From the NCBI GenBank assembly GCA_949283305.1, contig CASDRU010000021.1, positions 1 through 59,449 of the forward strand: 59,449 bases of DNA. The letters run 5' to 3'. A model generated the notes under the pieces. It was not told where the DNA came from, did not search any database, and worked only from the letters and a program-made list of their open reading frames with translations. The stretch comes from an uncultured Spirochaetales bacterium. Its GTDB lineage: Bacteria > Spirochaetota > Spirochaetia > Sphaerochaetales > Sphaerochaetaceae. Positions within the stretch are counted from its first letter, which is position 1. Each line of letters starts with the position of its first letter. Position numbers and translations under genes: made by a program. Below are positions 7,687 to 15,422 of this stretch, one piece after another.

Positions 7687-8136
7687 GGGATTTTTAAGCT
7701 AGATTTCACTCTATAAAGTGCACGTCGCTCAACAAATAAAGAAGAGATAATGGACATACTCCAAGACAGGTGCTTGAAATGGCTCAATGATGATAACCAT
7801 GGCTGGTAGACGATTAGATGAGGCCATCAGAGAAAGGATACAAGAGAATACAACGAGATTAATCTGCAAACAAGCAGGGGTAAAATCAGCATATGTATTC
7901 CTTCTGAATTCCTCCCATCAGCTTATCTCATCTAGACCAAATCCTCCCGTGTATGAGCTAAACTAAATTTCTTCCCCCATCTTTCCAGCAGGATTAAAGC
8001 TGAATAGCACCCAGCACATATTCATGGCATATGCACAAGAAAAGAACTTCCTGTTCTATCAGCCATTGGAAGGAAAAATTTTCATTTACAAAATGTAACT
8101 AAAATATTATTTTATAGTTATAAACGGAGGAATTAT
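7687..8136 (+). other. 450-bp intergenic region with possible coding remnants
   Basis: No gene can be supported. A 55-codon frame at 7799-7966 begins MAGRRLDEAIRERIQENTTR and has no ribosome site. Further down, a stretch before 8099 reads as protein-like in two different frames around an A5 run near 8040-8044, the pattern of a frameshifted remnant. The parent gene is not recognised. The region ends with the promoter and operator area of the AbiE pair. Location beside a decayed toxin-antitoxin locus suggests accessory DNA. Confidence 0.3.
8087..8099. promoter_or_regulatory. Short inverted repeat upstream of abiEi, possible autorepression site
   Basis: TTACA (8087-8091) and TGTAA (8095-8099) form a perfect 5-bp inverted repeat about 38 bp before the abiEi start, next to AT-rich TATTAT/TATAGT sequences that could be the -10. 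AbiEi antitoxins repress their own operon by binding inverted repeats, so this is a plausible but weak operator candidate. Confidence 0.3.
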
Positions 8137-8745
8137 ATGAATGCGATGCAGACGATTAGGAAGCAGATCATGGCCGTACCTGACGGCAGCATCTTCACCA
8201 TACGAGATTTTTATGGAATAACAGATCAGAATAATACGAAGCAATGCATTAGCCGGCTTGTCAAAGAAGGCGTGCTCAAGCGTGTATGCAAAGGTATTTA
8301 TCAGAAGCCCAAATACATCAAAATCTTGAATTCATACGCTTCTGCAGATCCCTATCTCGTCGCAGAAGCCCTTGTAAGAGAAAACGGCTGGAGTATCAGC
8401 CCTGCTGGAAATGCAGCCCTGAACATCCTTGGTTTAGATACTCAGATTCCGATGCGGACGGTTTACGTTTCGTCTGGACCAAACCGCAAATATGAATGGG
8501 GAAAGACATCAATAGAATTCCTGCACCGCTCCTCCAAAGAGATAGGGCCTTTCTCTGCAATCACAGCATTAATTATTCAAGCCTTGAAAACCATCGGTCC
8601 TGAAAACATAGGGGACTGGCATCTACGCAGACTGCAAAGCCTGCTTACAGAAAAAGATAGGGAGGCGATAAGGAAGGAGTCTCGGTTCGCCTTCACATGG
8701 ATGCAACTTTATCTGGAAAGGATAATAAGTAAGGAGCCTGAATGA
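8137..8745 (+). CDS. abiEi: AbiEi-type antitoxin/transcriptional repressor (DUF6088)
   Basis: A 202-residue protein of the DUF6088/AbiEi group, the antitoxin of type IV AbiE systems and autorepressor of their operon. The N-terminal third is a winged helix (TIRDFYGITDQNNTKQCISRL, then LVKEGVLKRVCKGIYQKP), and the C-terminal domain carries the group pattern SPAGNAALNILGL followed by VYVSSGPNRKYEWG. Start set by cggagg. Its stop overlaps the start of the toxin gene (ATGA), the normal AbiE arrangement. The antitoxin frame is intact although the toxin is broken. Confidence 0.85.
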   Translation: MNAMQTIRKQIMAVPDGSIFTIRDFYGITDQNNTKQCISRLVKEGVLKRVCKGIYQKPKYIKILNSYASADPYLVAEALVRENGWSISPAGNAALNILGLDTQIPMRTVYVSSGPNRKYEWGKTSIEFLHRSSKEIGPFSAITALIIQALKTIGPENIGDWHLRRLQSLLTEKDREAIRKESRFAFTWMQLYLERIISKEPE

Positions 8746-9760
8746 TGGAAAATCTGTTGACAATTGGGAAAAACGACCTCAAAGACATCTGTACGGAAAC
8801 GGCAAACAGACTCGGAATGTCCGCTATCGCGATAGAAAAGGATCTGTGGGTCTGTTTCATGCTACATACGATATTCTCAGACCTTTTTTGAAAGGCATTT
8901 TCCATTTTAAGGGAGGCACCAGCCTTTCAAAGGCCTATGCGTTGATACAGCGTTTTTCCGAGGACATAGACCTTATTCTTGACTGGAGGATGTTGGGTTT
9001 TTCTGAGGATGAACCATGGCAAACCCGTTCATCTACAGCGCAAGGAAAATTCAACATTAACGCAAATAATAAAGCCGCAGTGTACATATGTTCCGAAATT
9101 CTGCCAGCTCTGAAAAGATCCATCGAAAAGAAACTCGGCAATTATGTAGACATCTCAATTGATAGTTCAGATCCGCAGACAATAGTATTCAGGTATCCGC
9201 ACATTTATGAAAGCACATATCTCTCTCCCTCAATAAGGCTGGAAATCGGACCGTTGGCTGCATGGACACCAACAGAAAAACGAGAGATAAAACCATATAT
9301 TCTCGAGGTTTTTCCAAATGCCTTCTTTGACTTATCAATCAGCGTGGATACAGTGCTTCCAGAAAGGACTTTCTGGGAAAAGGCCACAATACTGCATCAT
9401 GAGGCAAATCGTCCTTTGAAAAGTAGCATGCCTGCCAGGTACGCACGACATTACTACGACATATTCATGATGACAAGGACCTTCGTGAAGAAAAAGGCAT
9501 TCGAAAATATCAGACTGCTGGAAGATGTTATAGCGTTCAAGGAGAAATTCTATCCCAGAAATTGAGCAAAATATGGAAATGCCGTTCCTCCGACAATCAA
9601 GCTGGTTCCTCCAGGATTCCGGATTCCGTCTCTGAGGCATGATTATGAGAACATGAAAGAAATGCTGTATGGGGAGATACCGGCTTTTGACACAATCATA
9701 GAAAATATAGAGCAGCTCGAGGATGAGATTCATAAACTACCCTACAACCCTGCCATATGA
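8742..9760 (+). pseudogene. abiEii: AbiEii-type nucleotidyltransferase toxin, frameshifted and nonsense-mutated
   Basis: Product family: AbiEii/AbiGii toxin, a nucleotidyltransferase. The first part (8742-8890) reads MMENLLTIGKNDLKDICTET and on through AIEKDLWVCFMLHTIF in frame, then hits TGA. The rest continues in the -1 frame with FKGGTSLSKAYALIQRFSED and the DxD pair (EDIDLIL), which are the active-site motifs. The join falls in a run of six T at 8884-8889; seven T would restore the frame exactly. A second lesion is a TGA at 9563-9565 where the family has Trp (FYPRN-W-AKY). Reading through it gives 64 more codons typical of the AbiEii C-terminus (TIKLVPPGF, DYENMKEMLYGE) to a stop at 9758-9760. 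Two independent lesions indicate decay. Confidence 0.85.
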
Positions 9761-9808
9761 TGAGATAAAGAGACTGCTGACAATTCAAGAAGCGAAGAAT
9801 TAGCAGCA

Positions 9809-10927
9809 TTATTTGAGATCAAGGACATACACTGTTTCAGTATGGCTTGTTCCGGGATAGAAATCAAAGAGACGGCAGGAAGAAAGAGAGTATACATCAA
9901 GAAGGATCTTCAAATCGCGCGAAGCAGTGACAGATGAGCATGACACATATATGATCCTGTTGCTTCTCATGGCCTTCAATGCCTCAATGACAGTTCTGTC
10001 CAGTCCTGTTCTCGGCGGATCAACTATCACAGTATCAAAATGCCCCTGGTTTTTCTTTAAATAAAGTGAGGCATCGCTTGTGATGCTCATTGCAGAAGGG
10101 GCATTCTTTTTTGAAAGAGCAAGACACCGCTTTTCTCTCTCAACAGCAAAGACTTTTTTATCTTCTCCCTCAAAGAGACGGGAAAAAGTTCCTACCCCGC
10201 TGTAGAGATCCATAACGGAATTACCTGCTGTATTTTCCTTTACAAAGGACAGCATTGAAGGAAGGAGTGCAGGATTTGACTGAAAAAAGACATTCGCACT
10301 CACCTTATAGCCAAGAACATCTATCTCGCTGTCAGAAAAACTCACCTGATCTGAATTTGAGATTGCAGGAACCTCCACTAGATGTGTCTTTGGATTTACA
10401 CCTTTTTCAAGCATGATCTGATGAGCTGCTTTGAGAATGTTGTCCTTCTTCGCAAGCTCCTCATTGAGCTTTGGAGAAAGTGCAATGCAGGAGGAAATAG
10501 GAACAAGGGAAGATGAGTTCTTCCTCAGAAAACCTATCTCCTTTTTCCTCACATCAACATGAAAGCGGCAGCGATGCCGGTAGCCGTTAAAGGAGCCATA
10601 GATGGGAGAAAGCATATTGAACTTCTCAACATCTGCTATATGTCTGAGGTTGTCCTTTACTATCTCAGTCTTATAAAATGCGCTCCTCTCTTCATTTACA
10701 ATTAGAAAATCGCATCCTCCGCATATATCATAATATGGGCAGACGGGATCTATCCTGTCCGCGCTTTTCTTCTTTAGAGAGAGAACGGATGCAAAGACAG
10801 TGCCTGCTTTCCTGCTTCTTTCTTCTATCTCTACATCCTCTGAGGGAAGAGCTCCTGATATAAGATAAGTTAGCTCTTTCTCATGAGTCAGAGAAAGAGC
10901 ATTCTCTACAAGGCGTCCTGCTATCAA
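9809..10927 (-). CDS. RNA m5U methyltransferase, TrmA/RumA family
   Basis: A 372-residue SAM-dependent methyltransferase forming 5-methyluridine in RNA (RlmC/RlmD/RlmCD or TrmA type). Seen: a degenerate N-terminal TRAM-like region, a Fe-S cysteine motif CPYYDICGGCDF (about residues 63-74), a SAM motif MDLYSGVGTFSRLF, VIVDPPRTGLDRTVIEAL, the catalytic cysteine in IYVSCSS and the general-base glutamate in HTETVYVLDL. It begins with TTG overlapping the pepF stop, with ggag upstream, so it is the last gene of the leftward ABC-pepF operon. Size and iron-sulphur motif favour the 23S rRNA enzymes over TrmA. Confidence 0.85.
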   Translation of the reverse strand: MIAGRLVENALSLTHEKELTYLISGALPSEDVEIEERSRKAGTVFASVLSLKKKSADRIDPVCPYYDICGGCDFLIVNEERSAFYKTEIVKDNLRHIADVEKFNMLSPIYGSFNGYRHRCRFHVDVRKKEIGFLRKNSSSLVPISSCIALSPKLNEELAKKDNILKAAHQIMLEKGVNPKTHLVEVPAISNSDQVSFSDSEIDVLGYKVSANVFFQSNPALLPSMLSFVKENTAGNSVMDLYSGVGTFSRLFEGEDKKVFAVEREKRCLALSKKNAPSAMSITSDASLYLKKNQGHFDTVIVDPPRTGLDRTVIEALKAMRSNRIIYVSCSSVTASRDLKILLDVYSLSSCRLFDFYPGTSHTETVYVLDLK

Positions 10928-12624
10928 AGATAGGACTCCAGAGCATCGATATAAGATGAGATTGTCTCAATTGACTCAAGCCAGAATCCTTCATCCTCGA
11001 TATCAATGCCGGCAAGGCGTGCAACATCGTTTGCACTCATCATGCCTGTCTTTGAAAGAAGATTCTTGTACTCGGATGCAAAATCGCTCTTTCCTTCGCT
11101 TCTCTTGAAAAGACCGAGAGCAAAGAGCTGTCCGAACGCATACGGGTAGTTGTAATAGCTGAACTCCTCACCATAATAATGGCTCTTAACTGCCCACATG
11201 TACGGATGATAGACATCAAGAGCATCACCGTATGTGGCCTTCTGTGCATCAAGCATGAGAGAGCACATCTTTTCTGCTGTCACTTCCCCTTTCCTTCTCT
11301 CAGCGAACATGCTCCTTTCAAAATAGAAGCGTGAAAGGATGTCAACGCATACCTGCGCCGCCGATTGCACGAACTGCTCGATTACAGGAAGCTTTTCCTC
11401 GCGGCTGAGATGGCTGAGCATCTGAGTAAAGACAACTGTCTCTCCGAATATGCTTGCAGTCTCTGCAAGTGTCATCGGGTAATCTGAAAGAAGAGAAGGA
11501 ATATCCTTCACAACATAGTCATGATATGCATGCCCAAGCTCGTGAGCAACCGTTGTCACACTGTCATAGGATCCGTCAAAATTGCAGAGCACTCTGGAAA
11601 CTCTTGCCTTCTTGAATGATGTGTCATAAGCTCCGCCGACCTTTCCTCTTCTCGGCTCTGCGTCAATCCAGTTGTTCTCAAATGCATTCTTCACAAAATC
11701 TCCCATCTCAGGTGAGAACTTAAAATAGGATGAGATGATAATCTCCTTCGCATCTGAAAAGCTGTATTTCTTTCCGCTCTCTCCGACCGGGGCAACTATG
11801 TCAAACCATGAAAGCTTATCCAGATTCATAAGCTTTGCCTTGATGGCAAAGTACTTCCTAAAAAGAGGAAGAGACTTCTCAAGTGCTCCGATAAGCGCAT
11901 CGAGAGCTTTCTTTGAGATTCTGGAAGAGAATGCAGAGCGGTCAATAGGATCTGCCCATCCCCTTCTTTTTTCAAGAAGCAGAACTGTTCCCTTTACTCC
12001 GTTGAGGGCCGCACAAAGAGCGGTCTCATGCTCTTTGAGAACAGCGATTTCTCTTTCAAACGCATCCTTTCTCTTTGCCCTGTCATGATCTGTTGCCATG
12101 CCGCGGAGCTCAATCAGAGTGTTTCCGCCCTTCTCAATAGAACTTGTCACACTTGCCTGAAGACGGTCCCATGCAGAGGAGGAGACAGAAAGGAACTCGG
12201 ATGCGAGAGCTTCAAGCTCCGGGCTCATCTGATGGCTCACAAGACTCTCGATCTCAGAAAAGAGAAGAGAATACTCCTCATTTTCCTTATACTCATCCTT
12301 ATGCTCATGTGCATAGCGTATGAATGCCTTGTTTGTGGCATCATATCTGACATAAAGATCGTCAATTTTATTCACAGCCGCAGTATAGAGAGCATTGGAA
12401 GTATCAGTTGAAAGAAGCGCGTGCGCATACGGTGCGACGTTGGAGAGAATCTCAAGCGCGTCATTGAGGCTGGAGATGACGCTTTTCAATCTTTCCCCGC
12501 TCTTCATCATCTCATCTGTCTTATCTAGAAGCGCATAGCAGGCTTTCATGTCATTCTGGTATTCATCAGACTCCACTGATGGATAAATCACGCTCATGTT
12601 CCAGTGTGGAAGTTTCTCACTCAT
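10924..12624 (-). CDS. pepF: Oligoendopeptidase F (M3 family metallopeptidase)
   Basis: A 566-residue cytoplasmic zinc peptidase of family M3B that cleaves peptides of roughly 7-17 residues. The zinc motif is HELGHAYHDYV (HExxH) within TTVAHELGH, with the third ligand expected in the following MTLAETASIFGETV. The N-terminal half is the helical M3 domain (LPHWNMSVIYPS opening is typical). The start overlaps the upstream small gene by 8 bp and its stop overlaps the methyltransferase start, so it is expressed as part of the operon beginning at 15303. Length matches the family. Confidence 0.92.
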   Translation of the reverse strand: MSEKLPHWNMSVIYPSVESDEYQNDMKACYALLDKTDEMMKSGERLKSVISSLNDALEILSNVAPYAHALLSTDTSNALYTAAVNKIDDLYVRYDATNKAFIRYAHEHKDEYKENEEYSLLFSEIESLVSHQMSPELEALASEFLSVSSSAWDRLQASVTSSIEKGGNTLIELRGMATDHDRAKRKDAFEREIAVLKEHETALCAALNGVKGTVLLLEKRRGWADPIDRSAFSSRISKKALDALIGALEKSLPLFRKYFAIKAKLMNLDKLSWFDIVAPVGESGKKYSFSDAKEIIISSYFKFSPEMGDFVKNAFENNWIDAEPRRGKVGGAYDTSFKKARVSRVLCNFDGSYDSVTTVAHELGHAYHDYVVKDIPSLLSDYPMTLAETASIFGETVVFTQMLSHLSREEKLPVIEQFVQSAAQVCVDILSRFYFERSMFAERRKGEVTAEKMCSLMLDAQKATYGDALDVYHPYMWAVKSHYYGEEFSYYNYPYAFGQLFALGLFKRSEGKSDFASEYKNLLSKTGMMSANDVARLAGIDIEDEGFWLESIETISSYIDALESYL

Positions 12625-12985
12625 TCGTATCCTCCTTTTTCTTTGTCACCATTATCACAGGCTTGTTCAGACTCACAAGATCCTTTTCTTCCTCTTCATC
12701 AAGCGCGATGTTCTCCGATGCGAGAACCTCGTTTATATCCCTGATAAGTATCTCAACAAGGGAGAGCATATAAGGACTTCTGCGCTCACTAAGGATGTCA
12801 ATGAGATCCTTGTCCTTTATATCAGCATCGGAGTAGAAAAGAGAAAAGCTGTTTTCTCTTGTATCGGATATCCTGAGACTGTAGGACTTGAACTCATCGC
12901 TTTTGTATATATCATCTGATATGACAAGCCGGTCTGTATTTTCAGCCAGACTCCTTATCTGGCTTATCTGTGTGTTATCAAGCAT
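12617..12985 (-). CDS. Hypothetical small acidic protein
   Basis: About 122 residues from ATG 12985 (MLDNTQISQIRSLAEN), acidic and predicted soluble, with no recognised domain. A 36-bp longer reading from ATG 13021 (MERVSS) overlaps the stop of the ABC ATPase gene and would be translationally coupled. I prefer 12985 because TATAAT lies 6 bases before it, suggesting an internal, possibly leaderless promoter for this gene and pepF. It sits between an ABC importer and a peptidase, overlapping the latter by 8 bp; nothing in the sequence says what it does. Confidence 0.55.
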   Translation of the reverse strand: MLDNTQISQIRSLAENTDRLVISDDIYKSDEFKSYSLRISDTRENSFSLFYSDADIKDKDLIDILSERRSPYMLSLVEILIRDINEVLASENIALDEEEEKDLVSLNKPVIMVTKKKEDTNE

Positions 12986-13020
12986 GTTGTGATTATAGCG
13001 CAAAGAGCTTACTCTTTCCA

Positions 13021-13587
13021 TCAGGAATTCGAAATGCTGACCCTTCTTTCTATTTTTAAAAGCTCCTCATCCTCTTTGCTGTGAGTCACGAGCACTATTG
13101 CACGGTTTGAAGAATTATTCAGGATCAGGGTGGCGCATTTTTTCTTGTTCTCATCATCAAGGCCTGTAAACGGCTCATCAAGAAGCAGGATGCTTGACGG
13201 GTATAAAAGCGCTCTGGCAATTGAAAGCCTCCTTTTCATTCCACCTGAAAGGCTTTCTGTCCTGCTGTTCTCCTCGCCTTCTAGGCCAAGTGAAGAAAGC
13301 ATTGCCAGGGCTTTGTCCCTGTCCTCAGTTACGAGCATAAGATTATTTATCACACTGATGTTCTCTATAAGACGGTCTTCCTGAAATACGGCTGAAAGAG
13401 TATCGCCTTCCAGATCGATTTCACCCTCATCCGGTTTTATCAGCCCGAGCATTATATCAAGAGCGGTCGTCTTGCCCTCCCCGCTTTCGCCATATAGAGA
13501 AATTCTTTCACCTTTCCTGACTGAGAGGGAAAAGGAAGATAGTACAGTCTTTTTTCCAAAGCTCTTTTTTATGTTTCTCAATATCAT
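13021..13587 (-). CDS. ABC transporter ATP-binding protein (SsuB/TauB-like)
   Basis: A short, 188-residue ATPase driving import with the permease and binding protein encoded just upstream. Walker A is GESGEGKTT (about residues 33-41), the signature SLSGGMKRRLSIARAL, Walker B ILLLDEPFTGLD, and the switch histidine in VLVTHSKED. Family members are usually 240-260 residues; this one has a shortened C-terminus. Its ATG overlaps the permease stop (ATGA). The group covers sulfonate, taurine, nitrate and pyrimidine-precursor importers; the substrate cannot be read from the ATPase. Confidence 0.88.
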   Translation of the reverse strand: MILRNIKKSFGKKTVLSSFSLSVRKGERISLYGESGEGKTTALDIMLGLIKPDEGEIDLEGDTLSAVFQEDRLIENISVINNLMLVTEDRDKALAMLSSLGLEGEENSRTESLSGGMKRRLSIARALLYPSSILLLDEPFTGLDDENKKKCATLILNNSSNRAIVLVTHSKEDEELLKIERRVSISNS

Positions 13588-14414
13588 AGGCTTCCCTCAA
13601 TCTTTGAAAGGATTTTCTCCGAGACCCTTATAAGACCTTTCTCAAATGAAAATGAGAGTATGATTATCGCAACGGTGAGCGCAAATAGGCTTGCTGTATC
13701 CAGATAGAGCTTTGCATCATAAAGCATGCTTCCGATACTTGATGAAGGAATTGCTATCACTTCTGCTGCCACAGCACTTTTGAAGCAGAGCGGGAGGGAT
13801 GAGGAGATTGCACTTCTTATGAACGGAACAAGATGGACAAGGAATATGTACTTTATCCTCTTTGCTCTCCTGATGTGGAACACCTCTGCCATTTCAAGTA
13901 TTTTCCCGTCAACGCTCATCAGTCCTTCAAGAAGGATCGAATATACAATAGGAAACACCATGAGAAAAGAAATCACAAGAGAGAGATTCCTGCTCGATAT
14001 CCATATGAGGATCAATATCGTGATGCTTGCAACAGGTGTTGCCTTAAGCGCTGATATAAGAGGAGAAAGTGCACTTCTGACAATGCGCACCCTGTAGGAC
14101 AAGAATGCAAAAACAGCTGCAAGAAGAAATGAGGAAACCAGGCCGAGAAGGATTCTGGAAAGGGAAAACAGGAGCGCAAGGTAGAATGACTTCTCCCCCA
14201 GCATCTCAAATAGCCTTTCCAGAGTCTCAACCGGTCCTACAAGAAGAATCTTCTGGCCAACTAAAAGCGCTATGATCTGCCAGAGTGCAAGCCAGAAGAT
14301 TATTGCATATAAAGTGTGAAGTCTGTCAGTAGTAGAAGTCTTCAGAAGGAAGGGCGCCTCCCACGCTCTTTGGATTCTGGCTATAGAGAATCTCAAGGTA
14401 TGCAGAAAGAGCAC
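13584..14414 (-). CDS. ABC transporter permease (SsuC/TauC-like)
   Basis: An inner-membrane permease with about six hydrophobic segments. The cytoplasmic coupling loop EMAEVFHIRRAKRIKYIFLVHL corresponds to the EAA motif of COG0600 permeases (shown here split: EMAEVFHIRRAK, then RIKYIFLVHL). The longest frame starts at ATG 14414 and overlaps the binding-protein gene by 89 bp, which is long; a CTG near 14342 with a gggagg upstream is an alternative start. The first membrane segment (IIFWLALWQIIALLVG) lies after either start, so function is unaffected. Confidence 0.82.
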   Translation of the reverse strand: MLFLHTLRFSIARIQRAWEAPFLLKTSTTDRLHTLYAIIFWLALWQIIALLVGQKILLVGPVETLERLFEMLGEKSFYLALLFSLSRILLGLVSSFLLAAVFAFLSYRVRIVRSALSPLISALKATPVASITILILIWISSRNLSLVISFLMVFPIVYSILLEGLMSVDGKILEMAEVFHIRRAKRIKYIFLVHLVPFIRSAISSSLPLCFKSAVAAEVIAIPSSSIGSMLYDAKLYLDTASLFALTVAIIILSFSFEKGLIRVSEKILSKIEGSL

Positions 14415-15303
14415 TCTTCATCTCTTCTCCTGTCACTAATGTTATGTTGCATCCTTCAATTGCATCAAGAGCAACAGATTCTGCAATTATTCCATACTCT
14501 CCGATAAGCTTTGCAGCATCCTCAATATTGCTGTTGACAAATTCAACTGAGTCAGCATAGCTTGACAGGAATCTGTCCACAGCTTCCCCGTTTTCCTCTG
14601 CGTATGCGCTACGAGCAACCGTTACTCCAGTAATAAGCATGCTTCCCACTTCATCTTCCCATAAATCGTTTAGATCAAGTGCAACACGCACTGAAGGATT
14701 GCTCTTTAATGCACTTGTCAAAAAAGGCTGGGGAAGCATTGCAACGCTTCCTTCGTTTGCAAGCATCAGAGAAAGGCACTCTGCGTGCTCGCTTCTCCAC
14801 TCGATGAACACATCCTTGCCGATTTCAAGTCCGGCAGATGCAAGGATATAAGTCAGGGCATACTCTGGAGTCGAGCCCTTTCCTGCTGAATAGATTGTCT
14901 TTCCCCTCAAGTCCTCAACAGAAGAAACGCTCTCTCCGTTTTCAGCAATATAGAGCACTCCGAGAGTATTTATTCCAAGGACCTTTATGCCCCCATTTGT
15001 ATTGTTGTAAATAACGGATGCAAGGTTTGCAGGAATTGCCGCAACATCAAGCTTTCCGTTTACCAGAGATGGCGTTATCGCATCTGGAGCGCCCTCTAAG
15101 GTGAATGTATAGTCTATGCCGTCAGAATTCAGGCCCTCGTCGCTTTCTTTCATCAGCTCAACAAGCCCCATGCTTGTGGGCCCCTTAAGAGCTGCTACAT
15201 TCATCGTGACAGTCTCTTTAACATCCTCACTCTCCTTCGGCCCTTGGGCAAAAAGAGAAAGGGATAAAAGCATGCATAATAAAACAAGTATTGTCTTTTT
15301 CAT
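14326..15303 (-). CDS. ABC transporter substrate-binding protein (NMT1/TauA-like)
   Basis: A 325-residue periplasmic binding protein. The start at 15303 is fixed by gggagga and gives a clean signal peptide MKKTILVLLCMLLSLSLFA cleaved by signal peptidase I, with no lipobox. The mature part has the fold pattern of COG0715 proteins: an early GPTSMGLVELM loop, APDAITPSLVNGKLDVAAIPANLA and LRGKTIYSAGKGSTPEYAL. These are seen in binding proteins for sulfonates, thiamine precursors and related small molecules. It is first in the operon, behind an 8-bp inverted repeat. Confidence 0.83.
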   Translation of the reverse strand: MKKTILVLLCMLLSLSLFAQGPKESEDVKETVTMNVAALKGPTSMGLVELMKESDEGLNSDGIDYTFTLEGAPDAITPSLVNGKLDVAAIPANLASVIYNNTNGGIKVLGINTLGVLYIAENGESVSSVEDLRGKTIYSAGKGSTPEYALTYILASAGLEIGKDVFIEWRSEHAECLSLMLANEGSVAMLPQPFLTSALKSNPSVRVALDLNDLWEDEVGSMLITGVTVARSAYAEENGEAVDRFLSSYADSVEFVNSNIEDAAKLIGEYGIIAESVALDAIEGCNITLVTGEEMKSALSAYLEILYSQNPKSVGGALPSEDFYY

Positions 15304-15320
15304 TATATCCTCCCAGAAAG

Positions 15321-15343
15321 ACTTTATCACAGAAGGATAAAGT
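15321..15343 (-). promoter_or_regulatory. 8-bp inverted repeat upstream of the ABC importer operon
   Basis: ACTTTATC (15321-15328) and GATAAAGT (15336-15343) form a perfect inverted repeat with a 7-base spacer, 18 bp before the binding-protein start. Its position over the expected leader fits a repressor site; alternatively it is a small leader hairpin. The regulator is not known. Confidence 0.45.
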
Positions 15344-15374
15344 ATTCTGTTGCAATTACAACATTTCTGTTTTT

Positions 15375-15403
15375 TCGACAAACATCAAAAAGCGATATAT
15401 AAT
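15375..15403 (+). promoter_or_regulatory. hppA promoter
   Basis: TCGACA (15375-15380), a 17-bp spacer and a perfect TATAAT (15398-15403) lie 20 bp before the hppA ATG, which has a caaggag ribosome site. The same TCGACA -35 variant appears at 58270. Confidence 0.6.
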
Positions 15404-15422
15404 TATTTCAAGGAGTGCATTT

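Noticed and set aside
7799-7966. 55-codon ORF beginning MAGRRLDEAI as a helix-turn-helix gene.
   Set aside because: No ribosome site, no family recognised, and the surrounding sequence looks like frameshifted debris; kept only as part of the intergenic note.
610-9565. TGA read as a sense codon (two genes interrupted by in-frame TGA).
   Set aside because: Many intact genes in the window end in TGA at the expected length (pepF, abiEi, both permeases of the first sugar operon), and the interrupted genes also carry a frameshift or truncation nearby. Nonsense mutation is the simpler reading; there is no selenocysteine context visible.
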